Source: CAYLLN01 sp036496265
Lineage (GTDB): Bacteria; Planctomycetota; Planctomycetia; Pirellulales; Pirellulaceae
Direction: 5' to 3'
Length of the DNA stretch: 36,519 bases
Assembly: GCA_036496265.1 (NCBI GenBank)
Contig: DASXLL010000350.1
Coordinates: 1 to 36,519 of the forward strand
Both the position numbers and the translations under genes were made by a program. This document shows positions 28,580 through 36,086 of the stretch, piece by piece. How positions within the stretch are numbered: the stretch's first letter is position 1; every line of letters begins with the position of its first letter. Below the pieces are notes generated by a model, which was not told the DNA's origin, ran no database searches, and saw only the letters and a list, made by a program, of their open reading frames with translations.

Positions 28580-29613
28580 GACGGCGATTTTCTCTCGGCT
28601 TTACGCTCGTCGAGCTCTTGGTGGTGATTGCCATCATCGGGGTGCTCGTCGCACTCCTCTTGCCGGCCGTGCAGTCGGCTCGCGAAGCGGCGCGGCGGGC
28701 CAGTTGCGCGAACAATCTCACGCAGATCGGCCTGGCCCTGCACAATTATGAAATGGCCCTCGGCGCCTATCCGCCTGGTACGACCGACAAAAGTGGTCCA
28801 ATTATGAATACGACCACCGGCTACCACCACAACTGGGTCGAGCACCTTCTGCCGTACATGGAGGAGCAGAACACCTACAACGCGATCGACCGTTCCGTGA
28901 GCATTTATGATCCGAAGAACGCCGCGGCCGTGGCCAACATGCCGCGGTGGATGATGTGCCCATCCAATGGCCTGGGCCGCGACTTTGCCTGTTATGCCGC
29001 CTGCCATCACGACAAGGAAAAATCGATCGACGCCCACGACAACGGCGTGTTCTTCCTAAACAGCGGCGTCCGCTACGACGACATCACCGACGGCTCATCG
29101 CACACGCTGTTCGTCTCTGAAAAACTGCCGGACGCGTGGGATCTGAACTGGCTGAGCGGCACGCGGGCGACGCTGCGGAACACGGGCGTGCCGATCGATT
29201 GGCTGACGTATCAAAACGGCTTGCCCAAGCCGGGCGGGGCCACGCCGCCGCCGCCACTAACGAGTATTCCAGCGTTTAGCGACAACGACGGCGAAGACGC
29301 GTCCGCCGGACAAGCAGCCGACACCGCCGCGCCAGCAGCACCTGCTGCGCCAGACAGCAATGCGCCGCCGGGCACAATCGATGAGAATGCCGCGGCTCCG
29401 CCGGCGCCAACTCCTCCGCCGGCACCACCGCGGCTGCCGGCGCTGCCCGGAAATCCGGCGTTCGTCGGTGGATTCGCCAGCCAGCATCCGAACGTCGCGC
29501 TGGCCCTCATGGGCGACGGGTCCGTGCGGGCCGTGACCCGGAATATCGCGCGGGCCGTTTTGCAAGGCCTGGCCAACCGCAGCGACGGCAAATTGGCTCC
29601 CAATGACTTTTGA
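28576..29613 (+). CDS. DUF1559 pseudopilin with H-X9-DG motif
   Basis: A 345-residue planctomycete-specific type IV pilin-like protein. The leader MRRRFSLG precedes FTLVELLVVIAIIGVLVALL, with Gly8 at -1 and Glu at +5. The DUF1559 domain follows (AVQSAREAARRASCANNLTQ, GLALHNYE, YPPGT). The signature H-X9-DG is HPNVALALMGDG at ~304-315. Between the core and this motif lies an Ala/Pro-rich stretch at ~225-290 with several Pro runs (TPPPPL, APPAPTPPPAPPRLP), probably an extended surface linker. The last gene of the ATGA-coupled pseudopilin series. It is the usual major or minor pilin-like subunit of the planctomycete secretion apparatus; its function is unproven. The leader and domain calls are certain. 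Confidence 0.95.
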   Translation: MRRRFSLGFTLVELLVVIAIIGVLVALLLPAVQSAREAARRASCANNLTQIGLALHNYEMALGAYPPGTTDKSGPIMNTTTGYHHNWVEHLLPYMEEQNTYNAIDRSVSIYDPKNAAAVANMPRWMMCPSNGLGRDFACYAACHHDKEKSIDAHDNGVFFLNSGVRYDDITDGSSHTLFVSEKLPDAWDLNWLSGTRATLRNTGVPIDWLTYQNGLPKPGGATPPPPLTSIPAFSDNDGEDASAGQAADTAAPAAPAAPDSNAPPGTIDENAAAPPAPTPPPAPPRLPALPGNPAFVGGFASQHPNVALALMGDGSVRAVTRNIARAVLQGLANRSDGKLAPNDF

Positions 29614-29655
29614 TTCTCCCAGCGAATCATCACGCGAAGCAATGATGGCCATGAT

Positions 29656-30027
29656 ATGAATTCAACTCGCCGAGGTTATCCGCTGGGCGCACTGTTCGTG
29701 CTGGTCACGTTTTGCGCCGTGCTGCTCGCGGGAATTTCACCGCTAATGAAGAATCTTGACCAAGGCATGACTTCGCCGGGACAGCTGCTTGGATATCTGA
29801 GCGCGGGGGCCTTGGGGGGAATGCTTTTGGGAATGATATTGGGGCTGTTTCAGTTTCGCATCGGCCGCGGAGTCATTACGGGCGGCGGCGTAGGGTGCGT
29901 CATCGGCCTTGTCGCGGGAGCGCTCGCCTTGCTAACAAACGGGCAAATTCTCACGGCCGCGACAGCGATGACGGCGAGCTCCGGCCTCATCGTGGCCGTC
30001 GCCGTAATGATGAGACGCAGCGGATAA
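29656..30027 (+). CDS. Small membrane protein of unknown function
   Basis: A 123-residue protein with four predicted helices: LGALFVLVTFCAVLLAGISP, LLGYLSAGALGGMLLGMILG, GVGCVIGLVAGALALLT and a C-terminal TASSGLIVAVAVMM. The start MNSTRRGYPLGALFVLVT is a pattern often seen in small planctomycete membrane proteins. No motif suggests a function. It lies 42 bases after the DUF1559 gene on the same strand, so it could be the last gene of the operon, and converges with the RraA-like gene, whose stop lies seven bases away. No terminator is evident between them. Confidence 0.7.
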   Translation: MNSTRRGYPLGALFVLVTFCAVLLAGISPLMKNLDQGMTSPGQLLGYLSAGALGGMLLGMILGLFQFRIGRGVITGGGVGCVIGLVAGALALLTNGQILTAATAMTASSGLIVAVAVMMRRSG

Positions 30028-30033
30028 AGAGAT

Positions 30034-30765
30034 TTATTTTGCCTTCCGCGATACCCGCTGCGTCAGCGCATTCACAATGGACTGAAACTCCTGCCGGAGA
30101 TCATTGAACTTCGCGACCGATTTTTCGCCGGGGCCTTTGACATAGCCCATGACGAGCTCTTCGCCGGCCAGAAACTCACTGCCTATGTCGGCGACTTCAC
30201 TGGCGATCTCGATCGGAATGTTCGTCACGCCATTGGCATCGGCATGTAGCAGGTCGCCTTGATTGACCACTAAACCGCCGACACGGACCGGCAATCCCAA
30301 GTGCAGCATGTGGCAATAACCGTGCGAGCAAATCGTTGAACCGGTGAAGACCGGGTATTTGATTGCTCGCACCTGTTCTAAGTCGCGACCCGCGCCATTC
30401 GTCACCAAGCCTACCGAGCCGAAGCCTTTATACGTCGAGCACATTACCTCGCCGAACACGGCTGCAGCCGGCGGATCGTCCAAATCCTGAAACACGACCA
30501 TCGGCGGACCTGGCAGCTTGGCGAATTGCTCGAGCTGAGCGCCAATGTTGCCATACGCGTCGCCGCCCGCGGGCGGAGCATCGCTGCGGAACGAAGCCGT
30601 GCAGGCAAAGCCGACAATCGGCGGCATCTCCGGAAAATTGCACTTGATGCGGCCGTCCATATAGCCGCGATTGCGCGGGCGGACATCGAACAGCTCGATG
30701 AAGTTGCAGATGGAGGGTGAGTCAAACTTGGTCAGCTTGGCAAGCGTTTCTTTGGTGATGGTCAT
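30034..30765 (-). CDS. RraA-family protein
   Basis: A 243-residue member of the RraA/HMG-CHA aldolase family. The core GEVMCSTYKGFGSVGLVTNG with AGRDLEQVR matches the family's divalent-metal and substrate site, and GLPVRVGGLVVNQGDLLHAD matches the second active-site motif (D-GDVVH-ADxxGV). Family members are either 4-hydroxy-4-methyl-2-oxoglutarate/oxaloacetate aldolases or regulators of RNase E; planctomycetes carry many uncharacterised copies. Relative to E. coli RraA it has an extended N-terminus and C-terminus (ALTQRVSRKAK). It is downstream of trpB on the same strand, 66 bases apart. Family sure, reaction not. Confidence 0.85.
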   Translation of the reverse strand: MTITKETLAKLTKFDSPSICNFIELFDVRPRNRGYMDGRIKCNFPEMPPIVGFACTASFRSDAPPAGGDAYGNIGAQLEQFAKLPGPPMVVFQDLDDPPAAAVFGEVMCSTYKGFGSVGLVTNGAGRDLEQVRAIKYPVFTGSTICSHGYCHMLHLGLPVRVGGLVVNQGDLLHADANGVTNIPIEIASEVADIGSEFLAGEELVMGYVKGPGEKSVAKFNDLRQEFQSIVNALTQRVSRKAK

Positions 30766-30831
30766 TGTTGATTTTGGGTTGAACGTCGTTTGAAAAAGCT
30801 TTTATGGCCGGCTGGAAGCCCGCCCCACGAT

Positions 30832-32046
30832 TCAGCCAAGGGCACTTTTCAGGCGGGCAATCTCGGCGGCGTCTTTGTCGCCGCGGCCGGAAAGACAGAT
30901 GAGGATGTGCTGGTCTTTTTTCATCTGGCGGGCCTGCTCCATCGCCCGAAAAACGGCGTGCGAGCTTTCGAGGGCCGGCAGAATTCCTTCGTGTTTCGCC
31001 AGAGCGTCGAAGCCGGTGAGCGCGTCGCGATCTTCGCAGTAGGTATAGGTGACGCGGCCAATGTCCTTCCAGTAGCTGTGTTCGGGGCCGACGCCCGGAT
31101 AATCGAGGCCGGCGGAGATGGAATGCACGTCGCAGGTTTGGCCGTCGTCGTCCTGCATTACGTAGCTATAGCTGCCGTGCAAGACACCGGGCGTGCCATA
31201 GGAAAGCGGCGAAGCATGATCGCCCGGCTTCGGCCCGCGGCCGCCGGCTTCGACGCCCAGCAGCTTCACTGAAGTATCGCCGATGAATGGATAAAACATT
31301 CCCGCCGCATTGCTGCCGCCGCCGACACAGGCGATGACGAGGTCGGGCAGCCGGCCGATTTGCTGCAACGACTGCTCACGGGCTTCGCGGCCAATGACCG
31401 CTTGAAAATCGCGCACAATCCGCGGGAACGGATGCGGGCCGATCACGGAGCCGATAATGTAGTGGGTCGTCTCGACGCTCGACATCCAATCGCGGAGGGC
31501 CTCGTTGACGGCGTCGCGGAGCGTCTTCGAGCCACTGCTGACCGGCCGAACCTCCGCGCCGAGCAGCTTCATGCTGTTTACGTTCGGGGCCTGGCGGCGG
31601 ATGTCTTCTTCGCCCATGTAAATGACGCAGTCGAGGCCGAAATGGGCGCAGGCTGTCGCGGTGGCGACGCCATGCTGCCCCGCGCCGGTCTCAGCGATCA
31701 CCCGCTGCTTGCCCATGCGCAGCGTGAGCAGCGCCTGGCCAATCGTGTTATTGATTTTGTGAGCGCCCGTATGGTTCAAGTCTTCTCGTTTGAGCCAAAT
31801 CTGAGCGCCGCCGCACGATTCGGTCAGCCGCTTGGCAAAATAGAGCGGCGAAGGGCGTCCGACGTAGTTTTTCAAAAGATCATCGAGCTCGGCCCGAAAC
31901 TTCTGATCTTGCCGGGCTTTTTCGTACTCAATGGCCAGCTCTTCGAGGGCGCGGGTGAGCGTTTCGGGCACGTAACGGCCGCCAAAAGCGCCAAAGCGGC
32001 CGGCGGAATCGGGAAGGGCGGTCGAGGTTGCTGTGGAAGCGGGCAT
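30832..32046 (-). CDS. trpB: Tryptophan synthase beta chain
   Basis: A 404-residue PLP enzyme that condenses indole and serine to tryptophan, normally in complex with TrpA. The start GRFGAFGGRYVPETL, the PLP lysine Lys97 in HTGAHKINNTIGQ, GAGQHGVATATACAHFGL, CVGGGSNAAGMFYPF, which binds the phosphate, and LDYPGVGPEHSYW are all standard. Length is normal. trpA is not in the window, although RraA-like follows on the same strand. The N-terminal MPASTATSTALPD is variable, as usual. The gene is divergent from the sulfotransferase-like gene, with 103 bases between start codons. Confidence 0.97.
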   Translation of the reverse strand: MPASTATSTALPDSAGRFGAFGGRYVPETLTRALEELAIEYEKARQDQKFRAELDDLLKNYVGRPSPLYFAKRLTESCGGAQIWLKREDLNHTGAHKINNTIGQALLTLRMGKQRVIAETGAGQHGVATATACAHFGLDCVIYMGEEDIRRQAPNVNSMKLLGAEVRPVSSGSKTLRDAVNEALRDWMSSVETTHYIIGSVIGPHPFPRIVRDFQAVIGREAREQSLQQIGRLPDLVIACVGGGSNAAGMFYPFIGDTSVKLLGVEAGGRGPKPGDHASPLSYGTPGVLHGSYSYVMQDDDGQTCDVHSISAGLDYPGVGPEHSYWKDIGRVTYTYCEDRDALTGFDALAKHEGILPALESSHAVFRAMEQARQMKKDQHILICLSGRGDKDAAEIARLKSALG

Positions 32047-32149
32047 GCGTCGATTCTCAGGCGGCCCAGAAGAAGGGTCAAGGCGTGGCAGCCCTATGCT
32101 AAATTAAGCACCGTTGACCATATCGCTGGTGAAGGTATTGAGATTACCG

Positions 32150-32884
32150 ATGAACGCCAAATTGCTTCGCCTGGCGATGTGGTCCGGCCCGCGCAACATC
32201 TCGACGGCGATGATGCGCTCGTTCGGCAATCGTGACGACTGCGCCGTCGTCGATGAGCCGCTGTATGCATCTTATCTCGCCGCCACCGGCAAGCCGCACC
32301 CCGGTGCGGCGGAGATCATCGCGTCCGGCGAGACCGATTGGCGAAAGGTGGTGCATTCGTTGACGAATAACATGCCACCGAATGTGGCTTTGTGCTACCA
32401 AAAACAGATGACCCACCACGTGCTGCCCGAAATGTCCCGCAACTGGCTGGCAAGCCTCACCAACTGCTTTCTGATCCGCCATTCCCGCGAAGTCCTCGCC
32501 TCCTATGCCAAAATCATCGAGACTCCCACGCTCGCAGACACCGGCTTTCCGCAGCAAGCCGAAATCTTCGACTACGTCCGCACGACGACCGGCCAAATGC
32601 CGCCGGTCCTCGAAGCCGCCGACGTCCTGAAAAATCCGCGCCGTCTTCTCGGCCTTCTCTGCGATCGGCTAGGAATCGCCTTTCAAGACTCGATGCTCTC
32701 CTGGCCATCCGGTCCCCGCGCTACGGACGGCATCTGGGCCAAACACTGGTACTCCGAAGTCGAAAAATCCACCGGCTTCAGGCCGTATCAAGAGCGGCGG
32801 ATCGAGTTGCCCGACCGATTGGAACAACTGGCAGCCGACTGCGCGCCGTACTATGACCGCTTGTATGATGCCCGCTTGAAGTAG
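32150..32884 (+). CDS. Sulfotransferase-like P-loop protein
   Basis: A 244-residue protein with a PAPS-like P-loop start, LAMWSGPRNISTAMMRSFGN, and the second conserved block NCFLIRHSREVLASYAK, corresponding to the 3'-phosphate-binding motif of sulfotransferases. The EPLYASYLAATGKPHPG segment is also characteristic of the branch annotated as 'sulfotransferase family protein', often near amino acid metabolism genes. Neither donor nor acceptor is known. I chose ATG 32150 (MNAKLLRLAMWSGPRN), which places the P-loop at the N-terminus as in the family; an upstream TTG at 32114 would add 12 residues. TAAATT at 32100-32105 is a candidate -10 box. Confidence 0.8.
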   Translation: MNAKLLRLAMWSGPRNISTAMMRSFGNRDDCAVVDEPLYASYLAATGKPHPGAAEIIASGETDWRKVVHSLTNNMPPNVALCYQKQMTHHVLPEMSRNWLASLTNCFLIRHSREVLASYAKIIETPTLADTGFPQQAEIFDYVRTTTGQMPPVLEAADVLKNPRRLLGLLCDRLGIAFQDSMLSWPSGPRATDGIWAKHWYSEVEKSTGFRPYQERRIELPDRLEQLAADCAPYYDRLYDARLK

Positions 32885-32938
32885 GTTAGGAGCACCGAAA
32901 ATCGTTTTGACCGCGATCGACGTAATCTCTACGAAAAC

Positions 32939-33697
32939 ATGACTGAGCAAACCGCCACACCTGCGAGCACCATCCAGACGAGCGCCGCGAAGACGTGCGT
33001 CTGTGAAATCAACCGTGGCGGCTCGAGGCGCAACTTTACGCTGTTCGATACGCCGATGGGCCGCCGTGCGTGCGAGGATGTGCTGGGCGGCAAGAGCTAT
33101 CCGGCCCTGCCGCTTTCGGGTCAGATCAAAACGATTGTCGATATTGGGGCCAATGTCGGGGCCGCGACGGTCTATTTTGCATTTCAGTATCCGACGGCCC
33201 GGATTTGGGCCTTTGAACCGTCGCCCGACAGCTTTGCCCTGCTCACGGCAAATACGGCCGATCTGCCGCAGGTCCAGCGGTTCGACTTCGGTTTGCTCGA
33301 CCGCGATCAGCAGACGCTGATGTATCGAGGCAAAGATGACGCCGTGGAAAACAGCATCGGCCGCAGTCGTGAACTGAGCGACGACGCGTTTCCGATTGCC
33401 CTACGGTCGGCTGAGGCCGCGCTGACGGAGGCCGGAATCGATACGATCGACATTCTCAAGCTCGACACCGAGGGCTGTGAAGTGCCGATCCTCCGTTCGC
33501 TTTCCGGCCGCTTGGCGCGAACCGGCGTCATTTACGTGGAATTTCATGCCGAGCGCGACCGGCTGGAAATCGACCGCCTGCTCCTGCCAACTCACTCCCT
33601 TTTCCGCGGCCAGATTATGAAGCCTTACCGGGGCGAGTTGTGTTATGTGGCTCGTGCAGTGCTGCCCGATACGAAGATGAACATCTCGGTGTATTGA
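32939..33697 (+). CDS. FkbM-family SAM methyltransferase
   Basis: A 252-residue class I methyltransferase of the FkbM type, which usually O-methylates sugars or polyketides. The SAM loop is VDIGANVGAATVYFAFQYP; WAFEPSPDSFALLTANTA gives the acidic second motif; the FkbM-specific IDILKLDTEGCEVPILRSL is complete; VIYVEFHAERD provides the later strand. The N-terminal ~30 residues (MTEQTATPASTIQTSAAKT) look disordered. No export signal, so cytoplasmic. With the next methyltransferase and the downstream glycosyltransferase it hints at a small glycan-modification cluster, though they are not all in the same direction. Confidence 0.88.
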   Translation: MTEQTATPASTIQTSAAKTCVCEINRGGSRRNFTLFDTPMGRRACEDVLGGKSYPALPLSGQIKTIVDIGANVGAATVYFAFQYPTARIWAFEPSPDSFALLTANTADLPQVQRFDFGLLDRDQQTLMYRGKDDAVENSIGRSRELSDDAFPIALRSAEAALTEAGIDTIDILKLDTEGCEVPILRSLSGRLARTGVIYVEFHAERDRLEIDRLLLPTHSLFRGQIMKPYRGELCYVARAVLPDTKMNISVY

Positions 33698-33734
33698 GTT
33701 CCCAGCCGCACGGCATTTGCGTCGTGCGATGAAT

Positions 33735-33745
33735 TAAACTGACGG
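33735..33745 (+). promoter_or_regulatory. Possible -10/start region before methyltransferase
   Basis: TAAACTGACGG precedes GGAGAGG (33750-33756, a ribosome binding site three bases from ATG). Similar boxes occur at 15380 and 22088. Confidence 0.3.
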
Positions 33746-33759
33746 CTACGGAGAGGCCA

Positions 33760-34467
33760 ATGTCTGTCCCCAATGATCGGCCGTCGATTCACAAACACCA
33801 CTGGGCGCCGTATGAGCCGATGGTGCGCGCGGTGGAACAGATGGTCGCAGAAAAAAGGAGTGTTCTAGAGGTCGGCCCAGGGAAGAAGCCGTTTTCAAAG
33901 GCGACGGAGTTTGTCGATTGGCGATCGTTTAAGGAGTTAGAGGGCAAGCCGGTGCATGCCCTGAACATCAACCAGGACACGCTGCCGCTGGCGGACAAGA
34001 GCTTTGACTTCGTCTATTGCCGCCACACGCTGGAGGATCTTTACAACCCGCTGCTGATCTGTGGTGAAATGAATCGAGTTGGCAAAGCGGGCTACATCGA
34101 GACGCCGTCGCCGATTGCGGAAGCAGCCCGCGGCGTCGATTATCAATCACCGGCCTGGCGCGGCTATCACCATCACCGCTACTTCGTCTGGGGCGAAGGC
34201 GACACGCTAATGTTTCTGCCCAAGTATCCGATCCTCGAGCACATCGAGATGGAGGGCGTTGAGAACAAGCTGATCGAGCAACTGAACAAGCATCCGCTGT
34301 ACTGGAACACCTATTTTTTCTGGGAAGGCACGCTGAAATACCGCCTCCTGGAGCACGACAAGGACTTTCGGATCACGCGCGATTATCCGCAGCGAGTTGT
34401 TCAGGCGATCGAGCAGTCGCGGAAGAACACGGTTGAGATTGAGAAGCGGTTTTTTTCTAACGCTTAG
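33760..34467 (+). CDS. Class I SAM-dependent methyltransferase
   Basis: A 235-residue methyltransferase-like protein. SVLEVGPGKKPFSKATEF is the SAM-binding loop, DFVYCRHTLEDLYNPLLIC fits the post-I and catalytic-helix region of methyltransferase type 11 proteins, and GKAGYIETPSPIAEA follows. It then departs from the standard fold with HHHRYFVWGEGDTLMFLPKY, as in glycan-associated methyltransferases. Substrate unknown. A GGAGAGG ribosome binding site precedes the ATG at 33760. Its TAG stop codon (34465-34467) lies in the left arm of the palindrome at 34463-34507. Confidence 0.82.
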   Translation: MSVPNDRPSIHKHHWAPYEPMVRAVEQMVAEKRSVLEVGPGKKPFSKATEFVDWRSFKELEGKPVHALNINQDTLPLADKSFDFVYCRHTLEDLYNPLLICGEMNRVGKAGYIETPSPIAEAARGVDYQSPAWRGYHHHRYFVWGEGDTLMFLPKYPILEHIEMEGVENKLIEQLNKHPLYWNTYFFWEGTLKYRLLEHDKDFRITRDYPQRVVQAIEQSRKNTVEIEKRFFSNA

Positions 34468-34507
34468 CCGCTTCAGCAGCCGAGAGCAAACTGCTGCCGC
34501 GGCTAAG
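34463..34507. repeat. Palindrome carrying stop codons of two convergent genes
   Basis: CTTAGCCGCTTCAGCAG (34463-34479) and CTGCTGCCGCGGCTAAG (34491-34507) pair at 15 of 17 positions around an 11-base loop. TAG in the left arm (34465-34467) ends the plus-strand methyltransferase; the mirrored TAG in the right arm (34503-34505, minus strand) ends the glycosyltransferase. Probably also a bidirectional terminator. Confidence 0.9.
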
Positions 34508-35921
34508 ATGATTGAGATAGTTTTTGCTGCGCGGCGGGCAAGTTGGCGAGGGCGAAGTTGTTGGTGGGGTCGAGGATGAGAAGCTGCTTCAAGGCTTCGA
34601 CGAGGGCGGGTGTGTCGCGATTCTCTAAACGCAGGCAGTGGGCAAGCAGCTCGCGCGGCCAGGCATTTTTTGGGGCGCGGGCGATCGTTTGCTCGAGCAG
34701 CTCGCGCGATTCGGCGAATTTGTTTTGCATCATGAGGCTGCGGGCCTTGAGCAGCGAGCCGTCGATCGCCATTTTGGGGTTGGCGTGAAGCTCTGCGCAG
34801 AGCTGATCGACCTTTTCGAGCTGGCCACTTCGCAGCCACATGTCGCCGATACAAAGCCAGGCGGGGGTGAGGTCGGGCTGCTCGGCCAGGGCGGCGCGAA
34901 ATTCTCGTTCGGCATCGTCCAACCGGCCTTGATCGCGATAAACCTCGGCCAGAGCACAGCGGCCTTTGTAGCCCTTGAGGCTCGGATCGACGCTGGCGGC
35001 GATATAGTTTTCCGGCGCGCACGTCAGCAGGTGCTTGAGCACGACTTCCGCGCCGGGCAGGTCGCCGCCTTCGCGACGGAGCTGGCCTTCGTGAAACAGC
35101 AGCTCCGGGTCGTTGGGAAAGTGCTTGCGACCCTCGTGGCAGACGTTAAAGGCGTCTTGCTGGCGGTTCGTTTGCCGGGCGCAGCGGACGAGCAAGGCGT
35201 AGGTCTTCCGCACAATCGTCTCGCCCGGCTTAGAAAGCGAAAGCGCCTTCTCCAGCGGCTGCCAGGCTTCTTTCGGCTTGCCGAGCAGGTAGTATGTCCA
35301 ACCCAGATGAAACAGCGTGCTGACCTGGTTCGGCCGCTCTTCGTTTTCGATGAGCAAGAGCCGCAGGTTCCGCTCCAGCTTGCGAACCTTGTCGATCGGA
35401 TCGATGTAGCCGCTGTGGTTGATGACGACGTCGCTGAATTGCGACGTGCCGCCGGCGCGCTGGATCGCGGGGCGGATTTGCTCGTGAATGCGATGTTCCC
35501 AGCGGATGCGCGGGTCGTTGCGGAAGAGCTGCGTGGCGTCGAGCAGCGTGCCTTGGCTGCTACCCTCCTCGGACGGCGAATGCCATTTCATCAGGTAAGC
35601 GACATTTTCGTTCGGCAGACTGGCGAAGAGCTTGCGTAGCCGCTGGCGATTCTCTTCATCGAGCCAATGGTCGCAATCGAGCCAAAAGATCCAGTCGCCG
35701 GTCGCGTGACGGATGCTCTCATTGCGGGCCGCGGCGAAGTCGTCGCACCAGGGGAAGTCGATGACCTTGGCGCCGTACTGCTGCGCGACTTCCTTGGTGC
35801 GGTCGGTTGACCCGGTATCGACGACGATCGTCTCAGCGACAAGATCGGCGGCAGAGCCGAGGCACTTGCCGAGGCGATGCTCTTCGTTCTTCGCGATGAT
35901 GCAGAGGGAAACGCGCGGCAT
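34503..35921 (-). CDS. Family 2 glycosyltransferase with TPR-like C-terminal region
   Basis: A 472-residue protein. The N-terminal GT-A domain begins MPRVSLCIIAKNEEHRLGKC and has ETIVVDTGSTDRTKEVAQQY, the DFAAARNESIRHATGDWIFW segment and the metal-binding DCDHW. It would transfer a sugar from a nucleotide sugar. From about residue 220 helical repeats follow (TLFHLGWTYYLLGKPKEAWQ, LFHEGQLRREGGDLPGAEVV, ALAEVYRDQGRLDDAEREFR), which are TPR-like and probably bind a partner. The true start is 35921 (MPRVSL); the 18-residue extension to 35975 is encoded by dispersed CCGAAATCC repeats. The region 35922-36086 separates it from clpX. Confidence 0.88.
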   Translation of the reverse strand: MPRVSLCIIAKNEEHRLGKCLGSAADLVAETIVVDTGSTDRTKEVAQQYGAKVIDFPWCDDFAAARNESIRHATGDWIFWLDCDHWLDEENRQRLRKLFASLPNENVAYLMKWHSPSEEGSSQGTLLDATQLFRNDPRIRWEHRIHEQIRPAIQRAGGTSQFSDVVINHSGYIDPIDKVRKLERNLRLLLIENEERPNQVSTLFHLGWTYYLLGKPKEAWQPLEKALSLSKPGETIVRKTYALLVRCARQTNRQQDAFNVCHEGRKHFPNDPELLFHEGQLRREGGDLPGAEVVLKHLLTCAPENYIAASVDPSLKGYKGRCALAEVYRDQGRLDDAEREFRAALAEQPDLTPAWLCIGDMWLRSGQLEKVDQLCAELHANPKMAIDGSLLKARSLMMQNKFAESRELLEQTIARAPKNAWPRELLAHCLRLENRDTPALVEALKQLLILDPTNNFALANLPAAQQKLSQSS

Positions 35922-35927
35922 ACTAAA

Positions 35928-36057
35928 AATCCGAAATCCAAAGCACGAAATCCGAAACAAGCACGAATGAATCAAATTAAAAACGCCGCTTTATGGGCGG
36001 CGTTTAGAATTTCGTATTTTGAATTTGTTTCGAATTTCGGATTTCGTACTTTGCTCC
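35928..36057. repeat. Inverted CCGAAAT(C/T) repeats flanking a terminator
   Basis: CACGAAATCCGAAACAA (35945-35960) and its inverted counterpart TTGTTTCGAATTTCGGATTT (36026-36045) can pair around the terminator hairpin at 35981-36005. I recall such CCGAAATCC repeats as dispersed in planctomycete gaps. The whole 111-base gap up to clpX contains no gene. Confidence 0.6.
35981..36005 (-). terminator. Intrinsic terminator after clpX
   Basis: On the minus strand AAACGCCGC and GCGGCGTTT form a nine-base-pair GC-rich stem with a seven-base loop, followed by TTTTTAATTT, a classic U-tract. It lies 82 bases beyond the clpX stop codon (36087) and insulates clpX from the glycosyltransferase gene. Confidence 0.85.
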
Positions 36058-36086
36058 ACCAACGATCTAAGCAGCGCCGAGGCTGA

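Noticed and set aside
34638..35639. 333-codon open frame opposite the glycosyltransferase
   Set aside because: Mirror frame of a clear family 2 glycosyltransferase/TPR gene, with no domain of its own.
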